NCBI GenBank assembly: GCA_023139255.1
Contig: JAGLNY010000095.1
Coordinates: 1 to 30,275, forward strand
Origin: Spirochaetales bacterium
GTDB taxonomy: Bacteria > Spirochaetota > Spirochaetia > JABMQR01
Direction of reading: 5' to 3'
Length of the DNA stretch: 30,275 bases
Both the position numbers and the translations under genes were made by a program. This document shows positions 16,122 through 24,296 of the stretch, piece by piece; position 1 is the stretch's first letter, and each line of letters starts with the position of its first letter. The notes under the pieces were generated by a model. It was not told the DNA's origin. It saw nothing but the letters and a program-made list of their open reading frames with translations, and did no database searches.

Positions 16122-17204
16122 ATGGCATACAAAATCCTTGTGATAAACCCCGGCTCAACATCAACTAAAATCTCTTTGTTCCATGATCTGGATGAAAGAA
16201 TCAAGGTTGTCTATCATCATTCATCGCAGGACCTTTCTGTTTTCCAGTTTGTTATTGACCAGGAAGCATTCAGGTATACGTTTGTTATGAAATTTCTTGA
16301 AGAGAATGAAATAGATATTTTGAAAATCGATGCATTTATCGGCCGGGGGGGCATGCTGAAACCTGTAGATGGCGGAATTTATCTTGTAACTCCCGATATG
16401 ATACGAATTCTGCGTAATGCAGAGTATGGTGAGCATGCCAGCAACCTTGGTGCTCTCCTTGTTTGCCGGATCAGTGAGCAGGTGGGGGCACCGTCATTTA
16501 TCGCAAACCCAATTGTGGTAGATGAATTGAGTGATATTGCCCGGGTATCCGGAATTCCTGAAATAAAGAGACGAAGTATTTTTCATGCCCTGAACCAGAA
16601 AAGTGCTGCTGAATGGGCTGCTTCCCAATTAGGTATACCTTACGAGACAGCGAATTTGATTGTAGCGCACATGGGCGGTGGCATATCAGTTGGGGCGCAT
16701 CAAAAGGGCAGGGTAATTGATGTTAATAATGCCTTAAACGGTGATGGACCTTTTTCCCCGGAACGTTCAGGGGGACTGCCCGCATCTGATCTGGTGAAAT
16801 TGGCATTATCCGGAACTTTTAAGCCGGAAGAGATACTCAAACGTATTTGCGGGAAAGGCGGGCTGTACGCATATTGCGGAACCCATGATGTACGCAAGGT
16901 GATCAAAAGAGCAAAGAATGGAGATGCTGAGGCGGATCTTTATTATAGAGCAATGATATATCAAACTGCTAAGGAGATAGGTGCTATGGCTGCGGTTTTG
17001 CATGGGAAAGTTGATGCTGTGGTGTTAACCGGCGGTATTGCACAATCAGAACCCACAATGGAACTATTAAAGGAACACATTGCTTTTATAGCCCCGGTTA
17101 TCGAGGTTCCCGGGGAGCGTGAAATGTATGCCCTGGCTGAGAACGCCCTCGCCGCCCTAAACGGAAGCCGAAAAGTTATGGAGTACCGGGATGATAGAGA
17201 ATAA
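16122..17204 (+). CDS. buk: Butyrate kinase (butyrate / branched-chain fatty acid kinase)
   Basis: ASKHA-fold acyl kinase making ATP from butyryl- or isobutyryl-phosphate. The N-terminal phosphate loop is INPGSTSTKISLF, followed by IGRGGML, HMGGGISVGAH and NALNGDGPFSPERSGGLP. VVLTGGIAQSEP is the adenosine segment near the C-terminus. 360 residues, normal length. It starts two bases after the oxidoreductase gene and ends inside the start of ptb. In this operon it likely acts on isobutyryl-, isovaleryl- or 2-methylbutyryl-phosphate. Confidence 0.95.
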   Translation: MAYKILVINPGSTSTKISLFHDLDERIKVVYHHSSQDLSVFQFVIDQEAFRYTFVMKFLEENEIDILKIDAFIGRGGMLKPVDGGIYLVTPDMIRILRNAEYGEHASNLGALLVCRISEQVGAPSFIANPIVVDELSDIARVSGIPEIKRRSIFHALNQKSAAEWAASQLGIPYETANLIVAHMGGGISVGAHQKGRVIDVNNALNGDGPFSPERSGGLPASDLVKLALSGTFKPEEILKRICGKGGLYAYCGTHDVRKVIKRAKNGDAEADLYYRAMIYQTAKEIGAMAAVLHGKVDAVVLTGGIAQSEPTMELLKEHIAFIAPVIEVPGEREMYALAENALAALNGSRKVMEYRDDRE

Positions 17205-18153
17205 GGCAGTAAAAGATGATTTTTCCGGGTTGATTAAGTCGCTTTTCCCGGGGAACAGGTTTGACCCGCAGGAAAATAGCAAAATCACAGTAGCAGTAGC
17301 CGCTGCGGATCATGTGGCGACCCTGAAGAGCGTAAAGCAGGCAGCGAAGGCAGGAATTGCAAACTTTATGCTTTTCGGCAGTTCCGAGGGTATCAGGGCA
17401 GCTGCGAATACCGGGGGAATTGATGTTAGTGAGTTTGAGATAATACATTGTCCTGATCATTATGAAGCAGCCAAACAGGCAGTATCTGCTGTTGCAGAAG
17501 AGACTGCACATATCCTGATGAAAGGCGGAGTGCATACATCAGTCTTTACCAGGGCCTTTCTTAATAAATCAAAAGGATTAGTACCGGGAGGTGGTTTAAT
17601 TAGCCATACAGCCCTTTTTAAAGTTGCAGGTTTTAAAAAACCATTTCTGTTGACAGATGGGGCAATCAATATTGCACCGGATTTCGAAAAGAAAAAGAGA
17701 ATCGTTTTCAATGCCGTAGAAGTTTCCCGTGCCCTGGGGAACCTCCGTCCCTCTATAGCCTGTATCTGTCCTGTTGAGACAGTTAACCCTAGAATTTTAT
17801 CAACAGTTGATGCCGAAAGACTGGTATTACTTCAGGAGGAAACGCGTTTTTTTGGGGATGCAGTAATCGAAGGACCTATGGCTCTTGATGTAGCACTCTC
17901 GGCCGATGCCGCAGAAGTGAAAGGAGTGGTTGGGGAAGTCCCGGGGAATCCTGATATCCTGTTTGTGCCGAACCTGGATACAGGAAATGCTCTCTACAAA
18001 TCATTTGCATTTCAGCATGAAACCCTCGCTGCCGGGATTATAGCAGGACTACGTGTTCCTGTTGTGCTTACTTCGAGATCAGATGATGATATAACCCGGT
18101 TCCTCTCGCTGTATATGGCGCTTGTAGTTACTTCTGGAATAGATCGGGAATAG
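17191..18153 (+). CDS. ptb: Phosphate butyryltransferase
   Basis: Exchanges CoA for phosphate on the acyl-CoA made by the oxidoreductase, feeding butyrate kinase. Conserved stretches of the Ptb/Pta family are MKGGVHTSVFTRAFL, LTDGAINIAPD, GPMALDVALS and VPNLDTGNALYKS. 320 residues, a little longer than the clostridial Ptb of about 300. The ATG at 17191 overlaps the last 14 bases of buk; GGAG seven to eight bases upstream supports it. Its last codons lie in an 11-bp tandem duplication (18136-18157) that sets the present stop. It contains one antisense copy of GGGACGGAGG (17742-17751). Confidence 0.94.
   Translation: MIENKAVKDDFSGLIKSLFPGNRFDPQENSKITVAVAAADHVATLKSVKQAAKAGIANFMLFGSSEGIRAAANTGGIDVSEFEIIHCPDHYEAAKQAVSAVAEETAHILMKGGVHTSVFTRAFLNKSKGLVPGGGLISHTALFKVAGFKKPFLLTDGAINIAPDFEKKKRIVFNAVEVSRALGNLRPSIACICPVETVNPRILSTVDAERLVLLQEETRFFGDAVIEGPMALDVALSADAAEVKGVVGEVPGNPDILFVPNLDTGNALYKSFAFQHETLAAGIIAGLRVPVVLTSRSDDDITRFLSLYMALVVTSGIDRE
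17742..17751 (-). repeat. Dispersed 10-mer GGGACGGAGG, copy 3
   Basis: Exact copy on the minus strand inside ptb, where the plus strand reads NLRPS. Preceded by A on its own strand. Confidence 0.85.
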
Positions 18154-18157
18154 ATCG
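18136..18157 (+). repeat. 11-bp tandem duplication at the ptb stop codon
   Basis: GGAATAGATCG occurs twice head to tail (18136-18146, 18147-18157). The TAG stop (18151-18153) is in the second copy. With one copy only, the frame would run three residues further to a TGA (ending GIDRKLYF). Confidence 0.8.
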
Positions 18158-18219
18158 AAAACTCTACTTCTGATTGTAATTTGCCCCAAATCAAGGTATG
18201 CTTGAGCAGGAGGTGCAAA

Positions 18220-18714
18220 ATGGCAAAAAATAAAAGTTTTTTTAGATCTTTATTTACATTAATCGTGTTGGCCGCCGTTGCTTTTGCTGTTGTTTATTTC
18301 TTTATTCCCGAACAGTCAGAGAAGTATTTTGGTATTAGCTGGGAATCCCGGTCTGCAACCGGTAATGAGGTGGATGAGGCGGTTGAAAACGTGTTGGAGA
18401 GCATCTCAGAGGCTATGGATGAAGCAGGGGCAACGAAAGATGATATTGATGAAGCACTCTCGAAAATTGATGTCGAAGACCTGAAAGAGGCGATTGAGAT
18501 TGCGGCAGCTGACGGGAAAGATGCTATTGGTGCTTTTGTAGATTCTATAAGTGATAAAATTGATTTTGGTTCAATTGACCTGGAAAAAGTAAAAAATGGT
18601 ATGACAGAAAAATTAAAAGAGATTGATTTCTCAAATGCAATAAACCTGATCAAAGACAATTTGGAAAAGGGATTACAGGATTTAAGCAATGCGTTAAAGG
18701 ATGCCATAAACTGA
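18220..18714 (+). CDS. Small membrane-anchored helical protein of unknown function
   Basis: A 164-residue protein begun at the ATG at 18220, which has AGGAGGT at 18208-18214 with a 5-base gap; a longer reading from TTG at 18181 would bury that ribosome site in the gene. One membrane segment (about residues 9-29) is followed by an acidic, amphipathic, probably all-helical domain (repeating E/D-rich turns such as DEAVENVLESISEAMDEAG, then SISDKIDF and LEKGLQDLSNALKDAIN). I recognise no family. It lies between ptb and the metallohydrolase gene, with 5 bases to the latter, so it is probably co-transcribed with the polA group. Confidence 0.7.
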   Translation: MAKNKSFFRSLFTLIVLAAVAFAVVYFFIPEQSEKYFGISWESRSATGNEVDEAVENVLESISEAMDEAGATKDDIDEALSKIDVEDLKEAIEIAAADGKDAIGAFVDSISDKIDFGSIDLEKVKNGMTEKLKEIDFSNAINLIKDNLEKGLQDLSNALKDAIN

Positions 18715-18719
18715 GTTCA

Positions 18720-19487
18720 ATGAAACTTACATTTTTGGGAACAGGAACATCACATGGAATCCCGGTTATAGCTTGTGACTGTGCAATATGCAAATCCCGG
18801 GATCCTCACAATACCAGAACTCGTTCTTCCGTCTTAATAACTGATGGCAGTACTCAAATTGTTATCGATACAGGCCCGGATCTCAGGACACAGATGATAC
18901 GTGAAAAAATTACCTGGCTTGATGCAGTATTTCAGACTCACGACCATGCTGATCACCTTAATGGGATAGATGATCTTAGAGTTTTTACCTGGGACACACC
19001 ATTACCTTTTTATGCAGCACAGGAAGTTATTGATGAAATAGTGAAAAGATTCGGCTATATTTTTTCTCATAAGATTCCTGGCAGCGGGGCACCTTCGTTG
19101 GATATGCGGTTAGCAGATCCCGGTGGTGTCATGATTGGCTCTCTTAAGGTTACACCAATTCCGGTTTACCATGGGTGTAAGATTATTTATGGGTATCGAA
19201 TTGGCAATATTGCATATATTACTGACTGCAGCGGAATTCCTGAAGAGAGTTTTACATTATTAAAAGATGTTGAGACATTAATTATTGGTGCCCTTAGATA
19301 TCGACCGCATCCTACCCATTTTACCGTTGACCAGGCAATAGCAGCATCTAGGAAAATCAACCCGCGAGAAACCTATCTCACCCATTTTTGTCATGATATT
19401 GATCATGCGGTGATTGAACAAAAGTTACCCGATGGTATCTACCCGGCTTATGATGGGCTGACAATCGAAGTAATGGAGGTTGTATGA
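18720..19487 (+). CDS. PhnP-like MBL-fold metallohydrolase (putative cyclic phosphodiesterase)
   Basis: A 255-residue metallo-beta-lactamase-fold protein. The N-terminal segment FLGTGTSHGIPVIACDCAIC holds the CxCxxC structural metal cysteines (C19, C21, C24) found in PhnP. THDHADH (73-79) is the catalytic HxHxDH site, DTGPDLR precedes it, and TDCSG and LTHFCHDIDH supply later ligands. E. coli PhnP hydrolyses ribosyl 1,2-cyclic phosphate in phosphonate breakdown, but no other phn gene is near, so the substrate here is open. Its TGA overlaps the polA start (ATGA). Confidence 0.88.
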   Translation: MKLTFLGTGTSHGIPVIACDCAICKSRDPHNTRTRSSVLITDGSTQIVIDTGPDLRTQMIREKITWLDAVFQTHDHADHLNGIDDLRVFTWDTPLPFYAAQEVIDEIVKRFGYIFSHKIPGSGAPSLDMRLADPGGVMIGSLKVTPIPVYHGCKIIYGYRIGNIAYITDCSGIPEESFTLLKDVETLIIGALRYRPHPTHFTVDQAIAASRKINPRETYLTHFCHDIDHAVIEQKLPDGIYPAYDGLTIEVMEVV

Positions 19488-22231
19488 ATCCGGTAAAACG
19501 ATTCCTGGTAGTAGATGGGTATGCGCTCATATACCGATCCTATTTTGCATTTATAAACAGACCAATCAGGGATTCTTCGGGACGAAACGTATCCGCGGTT
19601 TTTGGTTTTTTCAGGACACTTTTTGCACTTCTTAAAAAGTATCAGCCTGAATACATTGCTGTTGCCATGGACTCTGTTACCCCAACCTTCAGGCACGAGA
19701 TGTATCCTGAATACAAGGCAACCCGGGATAAAACACCGGAGGATCTTCGGAGTCAGATTCCCCTGGTGGAAAAAGCCCTTGTTGGTGCCGGGGTCTGCTG
19801 TTTGCGTCAGAATGGACTTGAGGCGGATGACCTTATAGCAACCCTTTCCCATAATTGCCGCATGGAAGGTATGGAGTGCCTGATTCTTACTGGAGACAAG
19901 GACCTGATGCAGCTCATTGGGGATTCTGTCTTTATGCTTCGTCCGGTAAAGGGAGAGTACATCAGGTTCGATGCAAATACAGTATTCGAACATCTTGGTG
20001 TTCACCCGGAGCAGGTTGTCGATTACCTGTCACTGATTGGTGATGCTTCTGATAACATCCCCGGTGTCAAGGGTATTGGCCCAAAAGGTGCTGTAAAGCT
20101 GCTTAAGGAATTTGGTAATCTTGATACTATTTATAATCATCTTGATGATATTCCTGCTGGGGCTGCCAAAAAACTCATTGAGAATAAAGATAATGCATAT
20201 CTTAGCAGGGAATTGATTGTTCTCCAGAAGGATGCAGATTGTGAAGGTATAGATATAAAAGATCTTGCAGTAACAGGTGTTGATTGGAAGGGTGCTGTTC
20301 CGGTATTCCAGGAAATCCAGTCTTCCAGTCTTGTTGCGGCAGCCGGCGGCGGCACAGATGCAGTTCGTTCTGCCCAAAAAGGGAATAGGAATAAAACAGG
20401 CGATACCGATCCTGAAGAGAAAAAGCTTCTGGGAAAACTTTCCGGCAAGGGCACCTACGAAACGGTAACATCTATTGAAATGCTCCGAAAAATCCTTGAT
20501 CAGGCTTTCGAAAAAGGTGAAGCGGCATTTGATATAGAGACTGATGATATTGACGATATGCGGGCAACTCCGGTTGGTTTCTCAATATCCTGGGAACCGT
20601 GCAGAGGATATTATATACCTTTACGGGCTGGGGGGACGGAGGAACTACCCGAAGATGAGGTGCGTGTAAGCTTAAAACAGATACTTGAGAACCCAGATAT
20701 GAAAATTATTGGACAGAATTATAAATATGATTATAAGATTCTGAAAAGATGGGGGATACATCAACCTGCTATTTTTTTTGATACAATGATTGCAGCCTGG
20801 CTTCTCGATTCTACTGCAGCGGCTTACAATATGGATCGGTTGGCAGCGACATACTTGAACTACACAACTATAAAATATAGTGATGTGGTTCCAAAGGGTT
20901 CACTTTTCCCGGATATAGAACTTGATAAAGCTTCAGAGTATGCGGCAGAAGACGCTGATGTGACATATCGCCTCTATCTTATGTTCAGCAGCCTCTTAAA
21001 AAAGCGTGGAATGGAAAGTTTGATGCATCGTGTAGAAATGCCGATTATCAAAATTCTTGCAGATATGGAACTGAAAGGGATGAGAATCCTGCCGAACCAG
21101 CTAAAAACCTTTGAAATTGAATTAAAAGAACGCCTGGAAGTGATTAAAGAAAAAATCTTTTCTGAATGCGGTCATGAATTCAATTTGAACTCAACTAAGC
21201 AGCTTCAGGAAGTGCTTTTTACCGAACGTGGACTGCGTACAATTAAAAAAACAAAAACAGGGTACTCAACAAATATTGCTGTTCTGGAAGAACTTGCCGG
21301 GGAGGATGTTATTCCCGGGCTTATTCTACAGCATAGAAGCCTGGAAAAACTGCGGAATACCTATGTAGAGGCGTTGCCGGTATTAATATATCCTGAAACA
21401 GGGAGAATTCACACTTCCTTGTTACAAACCGGAACTGCGACAGGGAGGCTTTCCAGTAAAAACCCAAATCTCCAGAACATCCCTATTCGCAGTGAGGACG
21501 GCAGACGAATCCGTTCTGCTTTTGTCCCTTCTGAGGGGTGTCTGTTTTTATCAGCAGACTACTCCCAGATTGAGTTGGTTGTCCTGGCCCATTTTGCTGA
21601 TGATCCTGGGTTGAAAGAAGCTTTTCTTACTGGAAGTGATATACATAGCTATACCAGTGCCTTGATTTTTGGTGTAGATACTGAATCGGTTACCAGTGAG
21701 CAGCGTAGAATTGCTAAAACAATTAATTTTGGGGTTATGTACGGCATGTCAGCCTTCAGGTTGTCCCGGGAACTGGGAATCTCCCGTTCAGATGCCGCAG
21801 CTTTTATTGAAGCTTATTTTCAGAGATACTCCGGTGTCAGAAGGTTCATCGATACGACAATTGAGAAGGCTGAAAGAACCGGGAAGGTTACCACTCTTCT
21901 TGGTCATGAAAGGGTTATTCCCGGTATTGCAAGTAGAAATAAGATCGAGCGTTCCGGAGCCGAACGCATTGCTGTAAATACACCAATACAGGGAACTGCA
22001 GCTGATATCATGAAACTTGCTATGATTGGAATCATCGAGCAAATGAACCGCAGAAACCTAGCGTCCCGGATGGTACTGCAGGTGCATGATGAGTTAATAT
22101 TTGAGGTTCCTGAAAATGAGATTGAGGAGATGCGCAATCTTGTGAGAACAGAAATGGAGGGGGCTGTATCACTTTCCGTGCCGCTTAGGGTAAGTGTGGA
22201 GACAGGTGCCAGCTGGGGAGATCTGCACTAA
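19484..22231 (+). CDS. polA: DNA polymerase I
   Basis: A 915-residue family A polymerase with all three domains. The 5' nuclease (about 1-270) has VVDGYALIYRSYFAF, GLEADDLIATL, TGDKDLMQL and the helix-hairpin-helix GDASDNIPGVKGIGPKGA. The proofreading 3'-5' exonuclease (about 325-510) keeps its acidic residues: DIE (350-352), GQNYKYD (410-416) and YAAEDAD (486-492). The polymerase part has motif A DYSQIEL (D692), motif B RRIAKTINFGVMYG and motif C VHDE (868-871). The motif A residue after EL is Val (V699) where E. coli has Arg712. Motif B has Phe, which implies discrimination against dideoxynucleotides. One GGGACGGAGG copy encodes GTEE in a variable loop. Confidence 0.96.
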   Translation: MNPVKRFLVVDGYALIYRSYFAFINRPIRDSSGRNVSAVFGFFRTLFALLKKYQPEYIAVAMDSVTPTFRHEMYPEYKATRDKTPEDLRSQIPLVEKALVGAGVCCLRQNGLEADDLIATLSHNCRMEGMECLILTGDKDLMQLIGDSVFMLRPVKGEYIRFDANTVFEHLGVHPEQVVDYLSLIGDASDNIPGVKGIGPKGAVKLLKEFGNLDTIYNHLDDIPAGAAKKLIENKDNAYLSRELIVLQKDADCEGIDIKDLAVTGVDWKGAVPVFQEIQSSSLVAAAGGGTDAVRSAQKGNRNKTGDTDPEEKKLLGKLSGKGTYETVTSIEMLRKILDQAFEKGEAAFDIETDDIDDMRATPVGFSISWEPCRGYYIPLRAGGTEELPEDEVRVSLKQILENPDMKIIGQNYKYDYKILKRWGIHQPAIFFDTMIAAWLLDSTAAAYNMDRLAATYLNYTTIKYSDVVPKGSLFPDIELDKASEYAAEDADVTYRLYLMFSSLLKKRGMESLMHRVEMPIIKILADMELKGMRILPNQLKTFEIELKERLEVIKEKIFSECGHEFNLNSTKQLQEVLFTERGLRTIKKTKTGYSTNIAVLEELAGEDVIPGLILQHRSLEKLRNTYVEALPVLIYPETGRIHTSLLQTGTATGRLSSKNPNLQNIPIRSEDGRRIRSAFVPSEGCLFLSADYSQIELVVLAHFADDPGLKEAFLTGSDIHSYTSALIFGVDTESVTSEQRRIAKTINFGVMYGMSAFRLSRELGISRSDAAAFIEAYFQRYSGVRRFIDTTIEKAERTGKVTTLLGHERVIPGIASRNKIERSGAERIAVNTPIQGTAADIMKLAMIGIIEQMNRRNLASRMVLQVHDELIFEVPENEIEEMRNLVRTEMEGAVSLSVPLRVSVETGASWGDLH
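20633..20642 (+). repeat. Dispersed 10-mer GGGACGGAGG, copy 4
   Basis: Exact copy in sense orientation within polA, read as GTEE in the exonuclease domain loop before LPEDEV. Confidence 0.85.
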
Positions 22232-22830
22232 TGATTGTTATTGGACTTGCCGGCAGGATATGTTCAGGGAAAAACCTGATGGCAGAATATTTGTCCGGAC
22301 TGGGTTTTACGGTGGTTGATGTAGACAGGTTGGGACATAAAATCCTGGATCGTGAGGTTGATACAGCCGCTGCAATTTTTGGGAGTGATATTATAAAGAG
22401 GGACGGAGGAGTTGATCGGAAGATCCTGTCACAAAGAGTATTTTCTCATCCTGATATTCTTAAGAAACTTGAGAATATCCTTCATCCGCTTATGGTAGAA
22501 ACCTGTAAGAATATTATTAATACTAGTCTTAATGATAAATCCCGGGGGATTGTCCTTAATGCTGCTGTTTTGTCCCGAATGAGACTGGATGTAATTTGTG
22601 ATTCCGTTATTTTTGTAACAGCCCCATTGGTGGTTAGGTTTCTACGTGCCAAGGCATCGAGAGGTATGCAATTAAGTAATTTTCTTAACAGAAACAGGAG
22701 TCAGAAAGATATTGTAAGTAAGAATCTCTCCGGGCATTATGAAATATATACTGTACGGAATATTGGAAGTACTCAGTATCTGTACAAAAAGCTTGATTCT
22801 ATAGTAAAGTTATTGGATAGTAGTAATTGA
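22231..22830 (+). CDS. coaE: Dephospho-CoA kinase
   Basis: Phosphorylates dephospho-CoA, the last step of coenzyme A synthesis. A 199-residue P-loop protein: IGLAGRICSGKN at the N-terminus, VVDVDRLGHKIL (the DxD region), DGGVDRKILSQRVF and ILHPLM, all in the usual order. The P-loop ends in Asn15 where Ser or Thr is usual. The C-terminal part (RFLRAKASRGMQLSNFLNRNRSQ, abbreviated) matches the lid region with conserved arginines. The ATG overlaps the polA stop by one base. Last gene of the group that begins at 18220 or earlier. It holds a GGGACGGAGG copy (22400-22409). Confidence 0.9.
   Translation: MIVIGLAGRICSGKNLMAEYLSGLGFTVVDVDRLGHKILDREVDTAAAIFGSDIIKRDGGVDRKILSQRVFSHPDILKKLENILHPLMVETCKNIINTSLNDKSRGIVLNAAVLSRMRLDVICDSVIFVTAPLVVRFLRAKASRGMQLSNFLNRNRSQKDIVSKNLSGHYEIYTVRNIGSTQYLYKKLDSIVKLLDSSN
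22400..22409 (+). repeat. Dispersed 10-mer GGGACGGAGG, copy 5
   Basis: Exact copy in sense orientation within coaE, read in a different frame from the polA copy (KRDGG). Preceded by A. Confidence 0.85.
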
Positions 22831-22853
22831 TTTATGTAACCAATTTGCTGTAA

Positions 22854-22874
22854 ATCTGTATTTAGTTTACAGAT
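22854..22874 (+). terminator. Hairpin after coaE, weak terminator candidate
   Basis: Perfect 7-bp arms ATCTGTA (22854-22860) and TACAGAT (22868-22874) with a 7-base loop. No T run follows. It may mark the 3' end of the polA-coaE transcript or an operator near the next promoter. Confidence 0.35.
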
Positions 22875-22890
22875 GAGAGAATGCCGCAGC

Positions 22891-22919
22891 TTGCCTGTGG
22901 GTATCTTATTCTTTATATT
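22891..22919 (+). promoter_or_regulatory. Predicted promoter of the SPOR-domain protein gene
   Basis: -35 TTGCCT (22891-22896), 17-bp spacer, -10 TATATT (22914-22919). The start would be near 22926, a short leader before the ATG at 22940 with AAGGG as ribosome site. Confidence 0.55.
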
Positions 22920-22939
22920 AGAGTGTACAAGGGTTTGTT

Positions 22940-23932
22940 ATGAAAAACAGAACTGTATTATGGGTTCTATTTTCAGTCACATTTACTATGCTCATTATTG
23001 TTACAACTGGATTAGTCTATTTTTATCCGGAGCGGATTGTTGATCGGCCGGTTTTAGCTGTGTTTGATGAAGACAAGGTTACAATCAGGATTATTCCTCA
23101 AGCCCCGGCAGTAGCTAACAGGGAAAGTACTACTGGCTCAGTGATCATAGATGATATGGTATCAGAGCCCACAGATTTAATGCAGCCTATTCCTGTTGAA
23201 ACTACAACTGAAGCTAAAGAAACTGATATACCTGACTCGAAGATAATTTCTGAAGAAAGCGGGGAAGAGGAGCTCATTGAACCAATTGGAACTATTAGTG
23301 TAGAATCAGACTCTGTGGAAACTTCTCCAGTTATAGAACTTTCAGAAGATGATAAGGATGCTGTTCTTGATTCTGCAGAACTAAAAGATGAAGTCATTTC
23401 TGCTGAGTTGGTTTCCCCGGAACCGGAAGCAGCTGTAATATCGATTCAGGATATGCCTTTGGAAACTGATGAGAAAGAGCTTTCCGAACGTTCTCCAGAC
23501 ACTGAACCCCCTATCGATACAGAGGAAATACAGGAATCGGAGACGTTACCTGAAACAATTGAAGTTGCGGAAGATGTGGCTGAATCAAGTGCTCTGCGTT
23601 TTGAACCAATCGACCTGGCAGCTGATAAGCCCGGACAGGAAACAGTTACTGAAAAAGAACCGGAACAACCTTCTTATGAAATACCAGTAATTGAGCCTAG
23701 GTATTGGACTGTTGCCGGGACCTACCCAACAGTAAACAAAGCGGAACTTGGATTGGATTTACTGCAAAAAAGCGGTCTCAGTGCTATGATTGTCATTCTG
23801 TCAGATCTGGAGTATCAACTGCGGCTTGGTCCATACGAATCAGTTGATCAGGCAATAAATATGACAAGTATTATTAATGATCTTTCAGGTTTTAAAAATA
23901 TTGCTGCGGTTAAAATTACACTTCCACGATAA
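22940..23932 (+). CDS. SPOR-domain protein, inner-membrane anchored
   Basis: A 330-residue bitopic protein: a short cytoplasmic start, one membrane segment (about residues 8-29), a long acidic low-complexity linker rich in Glu, Ser, Pro and Thr (about 45-255), and a C-terminal SPOR domain (about 258-330: YWTVAGTYPTVNKAELG to the end, with LRLGPYESVDQA). SPOR domains bind denuded glycan strands of peptidoglycan, often at the division septum. The architecture resembles FtsN or DedD, but without further evidence I assign only a cell-envelope role. It stands alone, with its own promoter, and converges with the NifX-like gene 15 bp downstream. Confidence 0.85.
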   Translation: MKNRTVLWVLFSVTFTMLIIVTTGLVYFYPERIVDRPVLAVFDEDKVTIRIIPQAPAVANRESTTGSVIIDDMVSEPTDLMQPIPVETTTEAKETDIPDSKIISEESGEEELIEPIGTISVESDSVETSPVIELSEDDKDAVLDSAELKDEVISAELVSPEPEAAVISIQDMPLETDEKELSERSPDTEPPIDTEEIQESETLPETIEVAEDVAESSALRFEPIDLAADKPGQETVTEKEPEQPSYEIPVIEPRYWTVAGTYPTVNKAELGLDLLQKSGLSAMIVILSDLEYQLRLGPYESVDQAINMTSIINDLSGFKNIAAVKITLPR

Positions 23933-23947
23933 ATGACCGGAGTGTAT

Positions 23948-24286
23948 CTATAATTTATTGAGATTTCCGTTTTTATAAGCCGCATATGCTTCATTTACGG
24001 TCATCTGACCAGCCCCTGTAAAAATTATCAGACTTGCCTGTTTGAGGGCTGTTGCAGCATTACCCCCAGGCCCATTTCCGGTTATGAGTATATCCGGGTG
24101 AAGTTCAAAAAGTTTTTGCGCGGTTTGCGGGCCTGCCCCATGAGCAATTTCTTCGACGGCCCGGTTGTCGAAATGAGTGTACTCATCCTTTTCTTCATCA
24201 TAAATCAGGATAAATTCGGTTCTGCCAAACCGTGGATCCATCATGGATTCCGAATTAGTTCCCTTACTTGTAAACGCAATTTTCAT
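23948..24286 (-). CDS. NifX/NifB-C-terminal-like iron-molybdenum-cluster-binding domain protein
   Basis: A 112-residue single-domain protein of the dinitrogenase iron-molybdenum cofactor family (PF02579 type): MKIAFTSKG...DPRFGRTEFILIYD at the start, GAGPQTAQKLFE in the middle and GPGGNAATAL near the end. Members bind Fe-S or Fe-Mo clusters. No nitrogenase gene is visible, so a role in cluster handling for other proteins is more likely. It is the last gene of a three-gene minus-strand operon, 10 bp after the second ATPase, with an AAGGAG ribosome site. Confidence 0.88.
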   Translation of the reverse strand: MKIAFTSKGTNSESMMDPRFGRTEFILIYDEEKDEYTHFDNRAVEEIAHGAGPQTAQKLFELHPDILITGNGPGGNAATALKQASLIIFTGAGQMTVNEAYAAYKNGNLNKL

Positions 24287-24296
24287 TTTTTTCTCC

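Noticed and set aside
17176..17535. 119-residue minus-strand frame at the buk-ptb junction
   Set aside because: Overlaps two well-supported genes; no motif and no promoter.
18181..18219. TTG start extending the small membrane protein by 13 residues
   Set aside because: The extension would contain the AGGAGGT ribosome site of the ATG at 18220 and would put charged residues before the membrane anchor.
18294..18707. 137-residue minus-strand frame opposite the small membrane protein
   Set aside because: Ser/Ala/Phe-rich mirror of an acidic helical gene, without ribosome site or recognisable domain.
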